From the NCBI GenBank assembly GCA_012839185.1, contig DUNU01000013.1, positions 1 through 64,000 on the forward strand: a stretch of DNA of 64,000 nucleotides, given 5' to 3'. This document shows, piece by piece, positions 58,657 to 64,000 of the stretch. A program made the translations under genes and the position numbers. The DNA comes from Clostridiales bacterium (lineage in GTDB: Bacteria > Bacillota > Clostridia > Oscillospirales > Acutalibacteraceae). A model generated the notes under the pieces. The model searched no databases. It had not been told where the DNA came from and saw only the letters and a program-made list of their open reading frames with translations. Within the stretch, counting starts at the first letter, position 1. Every line of letters begins with the position of its first letter.

Positions 58657-59711
58657 GATAACACCTCTTTAATTTTTTGAAGGAGTATATCCATTTGTTC
58701 TTTTGTGCCGATTGTAATTCTGACGAAATTTGAAATTTGTTCTTTTGTAAAATGCCTGACTAAAACACCGCGTTTTTTAAGTTCAAGATAGAGTTCTTTG
58801 CCATCAATTTTGCTTGATTTTGCAAATATAAAATTTGCTTTTGAAGTCAGGATTTCAAAACCTAATTTCTCAAGTTCATTTACTGTATATTCCCTGTTTT
58901 CAATGATTGTTTCAAGATTTTTCTTTGTATATTCAGCATCCTGCAAAGCACCGATACCTGCAAACATTGTCATACGGTTGACGTTATATGGGTTCGTTGA
59001 ATATCTTAATGTATTAAGATCACTTATAAGTTTTTCATCAGCAAATGCAAAACCTAATCTTGCACCAGCCAAACTCATTGCTTTTGAATATGTGCCGATT
59101 ACTATTAAATTATCATATTTCTTGACTAAATCAACTGCTGAATCAGCACCAAAAGCAACGTATGCCTCATCAATAACAATAATATTGTCAGGGTTGCTTT
59201 TTACGATATTTTCAATGTCTGACAATTCAAGTGCAATGCCAGTCGGAGCATTCGGGTTTGCAATAATAATCGTCTTATTTATGCCCAAATAGTCGTTTAC
59301 ATCAATAGTAAAATCATTTTTCAATGGGATTTCAACGAAAGGAACACGATTTGCTTTTGCGTATACGGGATAAAAACCGTAACTGATATTCGGAAAAGCA
59401 ACAGGAATATCATCGTCACAATAGCACTTAAATACAAAATCTAAAACCTCGTCGGAACCGTTTGTGCATATAACATTTTCGGGTTTCAAATCATAAGTTT
59501 TTGCAAGTTCTTCACATAAAGGCTTACAGGTAGGATCTGAGTATAGATTTAGTTTTTCTGCTTCCCTTTTTGCATATTCAACTGCCAGCGGTGACGGGGG
59601 GAAAGGAGATTCATTCGTATTTAATTTGACATACTTCTGGTCTTGAGGCTGTTCTCCGGGAGTATACGGCTTAAGTTCCTTATACTTATTACTGAAAAAT
59701 CTACTCATCAT
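58653..59711 (-). CDS. hisC: Histidinol-phosphate aminotransferase
   Basis: 352 residues from 59711 (MMSRFFSN; one residue less from 59708). LNTNESPFPPSPLA, CTNGSDEVLDFVF, NPNAPTG, VIDEAYVAF and the PLP Lys in IGTYSKAMSLAGARLGFA. Fold-type I aminotransferase. The ATGATGAG start overlaps the hisD end by about 10 nt. Confidence 0.96.
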   Translation of the reverse strand: MMSRFFSNKYKELKPYTPGEQPQDQKYVKLNTNESPFPPSPLAVEYAKREAEKLNLYSDPTCKPLCEELAKTYDLKPENVICTNGSDEVLDFVFKCYCDDDIPVAFPNISYGFYPVYAKANRVPFVEIPLKNDFTIDVNDYLGINKTIIIANPNAPTGIALELSDIENIVKSNPDNIIVIDEAYVAFGADSAVDLVKKYDNLIVIGTYSKAMSLAGARLGFAFADEKLISDLNTLRYSTNPYNVNRMTMFAGIGALQDAEYTKKNLETIIENREYTVNELEKLGFEILTSKANFIFAKSSKIDGKELYLELKKRGVLVRHFTKEQISNFVRITIGTKEQMDILLQKIKEVLS

Positions 59712-60981
59712 CTTCACTTCTGACAACAACACTTTTTGCGTGTCCGGTCAGTCCTTCCAATGTGGCAAAATAAGCAATATCATCACAAACAGCGTCAAGT
59801 GCTTCCTTAGTGTAGTAAGTATATTGCGTCTTTTTTACAAAATCATCAACAGAAAGCGGGCTTGAAAATTTTGCTGTTCCGCTTGTAGGCAAAGTATGAT
59901 TGGGACCTGCGAAATAATCTCCCAGTGCTTCGGGGCAATTTCTTCCCATGAAAATTGAGCCTGCGTGACGAATTTTATCAAGATAGTCAAAAGGATTGTC
60001 AAGCATCAATTCAAGATGCTCGGGAGCAATTTCGTTTGCAATTTCAATGGCGGTATCAAGATTAGCGGTAACAATAATCTTGCCGTTATTGTCGATAGAT
60101 TCACGAGCAATTTCTGCTCTGTCAAGCAATGGAATTTGCCTTTCGAGTTCAACTGAAACGGCATTTGCAAGTTCAATACTGTCTGTAACCAAAACAGCAC
60201 TTGCATTTTTGTCGTGTTCCGCCTGTGAAAGCAAGTCGGCAGCAAGATGTTTTGCATTGGATTTTTCATCGGCAATAACCAATATTTCAGACGGGCCGGC
60301 GATCATATCAATAGATACTTTTCCGAATACTTGCTTTTTCGCCTCTGCTACAAAAGCATTGCCGGGACCGACAATTTTATCAACCTTCGGGACTGTCTCT
60401 GTACCGTAAGCCAAAGCAGCAATGGCTTGTGCTCCGCCGACCTTGTATATCTTATCAACACCTGCAACAAAAGCGGCTGCGAGGATAACGGGATTCACTT
60501 TGCCGTTTTTCATCGGCGGTGTTACCATAATAAGTTCTTTTACTCCTGCGATTTTTGCAGGAATGGCATCCATCAAGACCGTTGAAGGGTATGCGGCAGT
60601 TCCGCCGGGAACATATAAACCCGCACGATCAACGGGGATTATTTTCTGACCGATAATAACACCATTCTCATCGTTTAAGATAAAACTATTTCGGACTTGA
60701 CAAGTATGAAATTTTGTTATATTTGCAGCAGCACGCTTGAGAATATCAATAAATCGCGGTTCAACCAAGGATATTGCTTCATCGATTTCTTCTTTACCGA
60801 CAATCAACGAAGAAAGTTTTACTTTATCAAACCTCTCCGTATAATCAAAAAGTGCAACATCTCCGTTTGCCTTTACATTTTCAATAATTTCCGTTACAAT
60901 TTCGGACACATCATCAAGCGGTTCATAACGTGCAAAGATTTCTTCGTTTTTTACTTCACTATATTTAAGAATTTTAATCAT
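59701..60981 (-). CDS. hisD: Histidinol dehydrogenase
   Basis: 426 residues. DRAGLYVPGGTAAYPSTVLM, GGAQAIAALAYGTETVPKVD, DMIAGPSEILVIAD, LLSQAEHDKNA and GPNHTLPTSGTAKF with zinc ligands. Oxidises histidinol to histidine in two NAD steps. Overlaps the hisZG fusion by 8 nt. Confidence 0.98.
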   Translation of the reverse strand: MIKILKYSEVKNEEIFARYEPLDDVSEIVTEIIENVKANGDVALFDYTERFDKVKLSSLIVGKEEIDEAISLVEPRFIDILKRAAANITKFHTCQVRNSFILNDENGVIIGQKIIPVDRAGLYVPGGTAAYPSTVLMDAIPAKIAGVKELIMVTPPMKNGKVNPVILAAAFVAGVDKIYKVGGAQAIAALAYGTETVPKVDKIVGPGNAFVAEAKKQVFGKVSIDMIAGPSEILVIADEKSNAKHLAADLLSQAEHDKNASAVLVTDSIELANAVSVELERQIPLLDRAEIARESIDNNGKIIVTANLDTAIEIANEIAPEHLELMLDNPFDYLDKIRHAGSIFMGRNCPEALGDYFAGPNHTLPTSGTAKFSSPLSVDDFVKKTQYTYYTKEALDAVCDDIAYFATLEGLTGHAKSVVVRSEDDE

Positions 60982-62266
60982 TTTTCATGCCCTTTTTAAG
61001 AGTTTCAATCTGCTCCCGCTTAAACTTGTAACTTGTACGATTTGAAATAAGCCTTGCACTTATGGGTACAATAGTTTCAAATACCTCAAGGTCGTTTTCA
61101 CGCAGAGTAGTTCCTGTTTCAACTATATCAACAATAACATCGGAAAGTCCTAAGATCGGGGCAATTTCAATGCTGCCGTTTAACTCAATAATATCAATAT
61201 CTCTGCCGAGTGAATTATAATAAGTCTGAGCAATATTCGTAAATTTCGTTGCAACTTTTAATGTCTTGTTCCTGTCATCAACAAAGTCTTTCGGAGCTGC
61301 AACTGCCATGCGACATTTACCCATTTCAAGATCTAAAAGTTCATATATTGCCGGCTCCTGTTCAAGTAAAATATCTTTACCGACAACACCTATATCGGCG
61401 ACACCACGTTCAACATATTTTGCAACATCCGAAGGCTTAACCCAGAAATATCTGACCTTCTTTTCGTGATTTTCAAATATCAGTTTTCTTGTTTTTTCAA
61501 GCAGTTCGGGACATTCATAACCGCTGTCGGCAAATTTTTTGTATACTCCCTCACCCAAACGACCTTTGGGAAGAGCGACGTTCAAGTATTCATCGGTATT
61601 GGTTTTTACATCTAATTTATCAAGATAAACCGCAAAACCCAAAGCATCCGCTTTTCTGCCCATCTGTCGCATCAGAGAATCATATCTGCCGCCTGATAAG
61701 CAATAATCAGGAATTTCGGGAACATATCCACGAAAAGCAAGTTCATTATAATAATTGTTGTTTTCGGAAAGGGAGGTTTCAAGACGAAGATGCTTGCCAT
61801 ATTCCGAAGCTTTTAATGCATTAAACAAAGCCTCATCAGATAATTCAAGCAAATAATCATCAGACAAAAGTTCAAGACTTTTACATGCAAGTGTGATAAT
61901 TTCGACGGTATCCGAATGTTTTACAGAGCCGATAACCTCAACACCGACTTGCGGAATTTCCTTAAATGAATTATCGGAAGGACGATATACATTCTCATGA
62001 TAATACAACTTTTTCGTCCCGTCACTGTCTCGCGTGTTTCTGACAATGGACAACGTTACATCCGGACGTAAAGCCATCAGACGACCATTTGTATCGGTGA
62101 ATGTAATAATGTTGTCGGATACTAAAAAATCCTTCTTTTTTGCATAAAAATCATATTCTTCAAATTTATTCATCCGAAACTGCTCGTATGAATAAGATGC
62201 GTATAACTCACGAAGTTGAAATGCAATTTTTTCCTGTTTATTAAAAACTGAGTCGATAATGTTCAT
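60974..62266 (-). CDS. hisZG: HisZ-HisG fusion: ATP phosphoribosyltransferase regulatory and catalytic subunits
   Basis: 430 residues. Residues 1 to about 220 are a shortened HisZ (a HisRS paralogue): YEQFRMNKFEEYDFYA, LRPDVTLSIVR, SGGRYDSLMRQMGRKADALGF. Free HisZ is about 350-400, so over 100 residues of the middle and tail are missing. Residues about 227-430 are short-form HisG: VALPKGRLGEGVYKKF, DIGVVGKDIL, LKVATKFTNIAQTYYN, DIVETGTTLRENDLEVF. HisG performs the first committed step; HisZ is its required allosteric partner. One uninterrupted frame, first gene of the operon with its own promoter. Confidence 0.93.
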   Translation of the reverse strand: MNIIDSVFNKQEKIAFQLRELYASYSYEQFRMNKFEEYDFYAKKKDFLVSDNIITFTDTNGRLMALRPDVTLSIVRNTRDSDGTKKLYYHENVYRPSDNSFKEIPQVGVEVIGSVKHSDTVEIITLACKSLELLSDDYLLELSDEALFNALKASEYGKHLRLETSLSENNNYYNELAFRGYVPEIPDYCLSGGRYDSLMRQMGRKADALGFAVYLDKLDVKTNTDEYLNVALPKGRLGEGVYKKFADSGYECPELLEKTRKLIFENHEKKVRYFWVKPSDVAKYVERGVADIGVVGKDILLEQEPAIYELLDLEMGKCRMAVAAPKDFVDDRNKTLKVATKFTNIAQTYYNSLGRDIDIIELNGSIEIAPILGLSDVIVDIVETGTTLRENDLEVFETIVPISARLISNRTSYKFKREQIETLKKGMKND

Positions 62267-62295
62267 TTAATCTACCCCATTATGCTAATACGTAT

Positions 62296-62324
62296 ATAAT
62301 AACACACTACCAACATAAAATCAA
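62296..62324 (-). promoter_or_regulatory. Promoter of the histidine operon
   Basis: TTGATT (62319-62324), 17-bp spacer, TATTAT (62296-62301), about 30 bp before the hisZG start. The short leader leaves no room for a T-box or attenuator, so transcription may not be tRNA-His controlled. Confidence 0.75.
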
Positions 62325-62345
62325 GTAATATTTTATTTATCTATA

Positions 62346-62374
62346 TTGACAAAATATGGTGTATCGAGTAAAAT
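62346..62374 (+). promoter_or_regulatory. Promoter of the metallophosphoesterase gene
   Basis: TTGACA (62346-62351), 17-bp spacer, TAAAAT (62369-62374); divergent from and close to the his promoter. Confidence 0.8.
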
Positions 62375-62396
62375 TATAAAAAACAAAGGAAAAGAT

Positions 62397-63494
62397 ATGC
62401 TGAATTTCAAAAACGGAAAATTTATAATTATGCAGGTTACCGATGTTCAGGACATGCATTATGTTCGCAAAACCTGCTTTAAGATGCTTGAAAAAGCATA
62501 CGATATGGTAAAGCCCGACTTAATCGTGTTGACCGGCGACAATGTTCTGGGAAATCATCTGAAAGATGCCCGCTTTGGAAATAAAATCGTTGTTAAAGAT
62601 AAAAGTGGTGAATATAAAAGATATGCAAAAGCTCTTGACTTCTTATGTAAACCGATAAGCAAGAGAAACATTCCGTTTGCATTTCTTTTTGGAAATCATG
62701 ACGATTTCAATCTAATATCAAAAGATGAAATTGCAAACCTGTATCGTACATACAAAGGGCTTGTTTCTTACAAAGAAAACAGTTTTTGTGATTGCGGCAC
62801 TTACAGCATTCCGATATATGACGAAAAAAGGGAAAATATAAAGTTTTTTGTTTATATGATTGATTCTGCACGTTATGACAAAGAAAATGATAAGTGTTAT
62901 CAGGAGATTACAAAAGAAACTCTTGATTGGCTGAGAGAAGAAACAAAGAAAAACAAAGATATTCCCGCAATTTTATTTCAACATATTCCCCTAAAAGAGG
63001 AATTAAACCTCATTGAAGAATGTGAGAACGGAAATATTTTGGAAGACGGCAAACGTTACAAATTGAAAGATAATGCCAGCGGTGAATTGCTTGAATATCC
63101 CTCTGTTTGCGAAAGCGGTGAGGAATTTGAAATTATTAAAAACAGCAATATTAAAGCCTGTGCATTCGGTCATGATCACAAAAATGCTTTTATCGGCAGG
63201 CTTGATAACATTGATTTAATTCAAACTCCTTGTGCCTCTTTTCGATGCTACGGCACAAAAAACCGTGGTGTAAGAATATTTGAAATCGAAGAAAAAACAG
63301 GCAATTACAACACCTATCTTTTGAATATGAATGATTTACTTGGCAATTCCCTATGCACAGAAATTCGTTATTTTTGGGATGCAGACGAAAATGAAAAGAA
63401 AAAGAGAAAATTTTTAATAGGTATGGCTGTTGCTTCTGCAATAACGGTTATCGCAGGAATATGTGCAAAAATTATTCAAAATAGAAAAAACTAA
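62397..63494 (+). CDS. Calcineurin-like metallophosphoesterase with C-terminal membrane helix
   Basis: 365 residues from 62397 (AAAGGA upstream). Dinuclear metal motifs: the DxH position reads QVTDVQDMHYV, then LIVLTGDNVL (GDN), LFGNHDD (GNHD), ILFQHIPL and FGHDHKN (GHDH). The C-terminal KKRKFLIGMAVASAITVIAGI helix anchors it with the catalytic domain inside. The usual DxH reads D-VQD, a small deviation. It may act on nucleotides or phosphosugars; adjacent to the his operon, it is a second speculative candidate for the missing histidinol-phosphatase. Confidence 0.82.
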   Translation: MLNFKNGKFIIMQVTDVQDMHYVRKTCFKMLEKAYDMVKPDLIVLTGDNVLGNHLKDARFGNKIVVKDKSGEYKRYAKALDFLCKPISKRNIPFAFLFGNHDDFNLISKDEIANLYRTYKGLVSYKENSFCDCGTYSIPIYDEKRENIKFFVYMIDSARYDKENDKCYQEITKETLDWLREETKKNKDIPAILFQHIPLKEELNLIEECENGNILEDGKRYKLKDNASGELLEYPSVCESGEEFEIIKNSNIKACAFGHDHKNAFIGRLDNIDLIQTPCASFRCYGTKNRGVRIFEIEEKTGNYNTYLLNMNDLLGNSLCTEIRYFWDADENEKKKRKFLIGMAVASAITVIAGICAKIIQNRKN

Positions 63495-63667
63495 TTCCAT
63501 GTATTAACAATCATCACACCAACTATGCGTATGTTAAAGGCAGATAAATAAGCATTATATGCATAGAATGACAATATGCTGACGCATCTGATATGGATGA
63601 ATATTATTCTCTTGAGGAACAGAGAAAATACGAAGTTATCGGGATAGAATTCAAATTGGAGGAAAAT

Positions 63668-64000
63668 ATGAATTACGGTGTTTTTACAATGGCGGATATG
63701 CTTCACACAAAGGGAAGCAAAATTTACAACGCTCGAAATGAACAAATATTCTTGCGAGGCACTAACCTCGGCGGATGGCTTCTTCAGGAAGATTGGATGG
63801 CGGCAACAAAAGGAATAGACTCTCAATGGGAGCTTATCGAAAAGCTTGCCAAAAGATTTGGAGAAGAAAAACGGGATAATCTTATCAAAGTCTGGGAAGA
63901 TAATTTTATTACCGAGTATGATCTTGATTTGATTAAAAATTACGGTTTTAACTGCGTGCGTGTTCCGTTTTGGTATCGCAATTTTATGCTTGACGATGAA
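63668..64000 (+). CDS. Glycoside hydrolase family 5 protein (partial, runs off right edge)
   Basis: 111 residues visible. Start at 63668 after TTGGAGG; an in-frame ATG at 63593 lacks a ribosome site. FLRGTNLGGWLLQEDWMAAT, DLDLIKNYGFNCVRVPFWYRNF are the first two strands of a GH5 barrel of the exo-beta-glucanase-like type; the catalytic Glu residues lie beyond the edge. No signal peptide is seen at this start, suggesting intracellular action on oligosaccharides. Confidence 0.85.
   Translation, partial: MNYGVFTMADMLHTKGSKIYNARNEQIFLRGTNLGGWLLQEDWMAATKGIDSQWELIEKLAKRFGEEKRDNLIKVWEDNFITEYDLDLIKNYGFNCVRVPFWYRNFMLDDE

Noticed and set aside
62267-62324. His-leader attenuator or T-box for the his operon
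   Set aside because: Only about 30 nt separate the predicted transcript start from the hisZG start, and no His-rich leader peptide is present.

Overview
The window looks like chromosome from a low-GC anaerobic Clostridia-type Bacillota, most like the Ruminococcaceae/Oscillospiraceae of a herbivore gut. The support is indirect: T-box, cobalamin and preQ1 leaders, GatCAB-type tRNA amidation, a HisZ-dependent histidine pathway, ferredoxin-linked 2-oxoacid metabolism, near-consensus sigma-A promoters with 16-17 bp spacers, and several plant-glycan glycosidases. No rRNA, CRISPR array or insertion sequence was seen.

Left edge (1-1150): a partial RepA_N-type replication initiator on the minus strand, with five 22-bp tandem repeats (iterons) behind its start. 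This is the only mobile-element signature and probably marks the end of a plasmid-like or integrative element. 1.15-6.03 kb (minus): T-box, aspS fused to gatC, a short gatA without the usual amidase serine motif, and gatB, which together look like an Asp-tRNA(Asn) amidation unit. 6.07-9.23 kb: c-di-AMP receptor DarA, an ABC exporter with a zinc ribbon, and a DUF6935 protein. 9.38-16.5 kb: GDPD, CPBP protein, GH38, tRNA-Gly and tRNA-Arg, and a convergent GH3. 16.6-18 kb: a cobalamin riboswitch over a DUF4430 lipoprotein and an ECF S component. 18-20.1 kb: duplicated small membrane proteins and tRNA-Arg(CCT). 20.2-22.9 kb: a preQ1 riboswitch, queT and a two-component system.

23-34.8 kb (minus): a long housekeeping run, mgtE (with a structured leader), DUF402, metG, tatD, yebC and lgt, then a coupled trio of zinc-ribbon membrane protein, Ig-like membrane-anchored protein and GPH-type MFS permease; ackA lies upstream. 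34.8-39.7 kb (plus): tmcAL and a heterodimeric ABC exporter. 39.8-45.9 kb (minus): rtcB, an mcsA/mcsB-like pair with degenerate catalytic residues, an HtrA protease, an unknown membrane protein, a J-like Cys-rich protein and DUF5685. 46-50.4 kb (plus): a PHP protein, then a T-box leader controlling a P-loop ATPase and a complete four-subunit 2-oxoacid:ferredoxin oxidoreductase. I read this last unit as amino-acid-starvation-controlled reductive carboxylation for branched-chain amino acid synthesis.

50.5-55.3 kb: tRNA-Lys, secG, an NAD(P)H/FMN-type reductase, murC, hemW, a 56-residue ferredoxin missed by length filters, and a DUF4474 protein. 55.3-62.3 kb (minus): a compact histidine operon, hisZ::hisG fusion-hisD-hisC-hisB-hisH-hisA-hisF-hisIE, with no histidinol-phosphatase. 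62.4-64 kb (plus): a metallophosphoesterase and the start of a GH5 glycosidase running off the edge.

The most unusual items are the aspS-gatC fusion with an amidase-degenerate GatA, the T-box-controlled oxoacid oxidoreductase operon with its ATPase, the degenerate McsB, the HisZ-HisG fusion, the unassigned mgtE leader and the zinc-ribbon/Ig/MFS trio.
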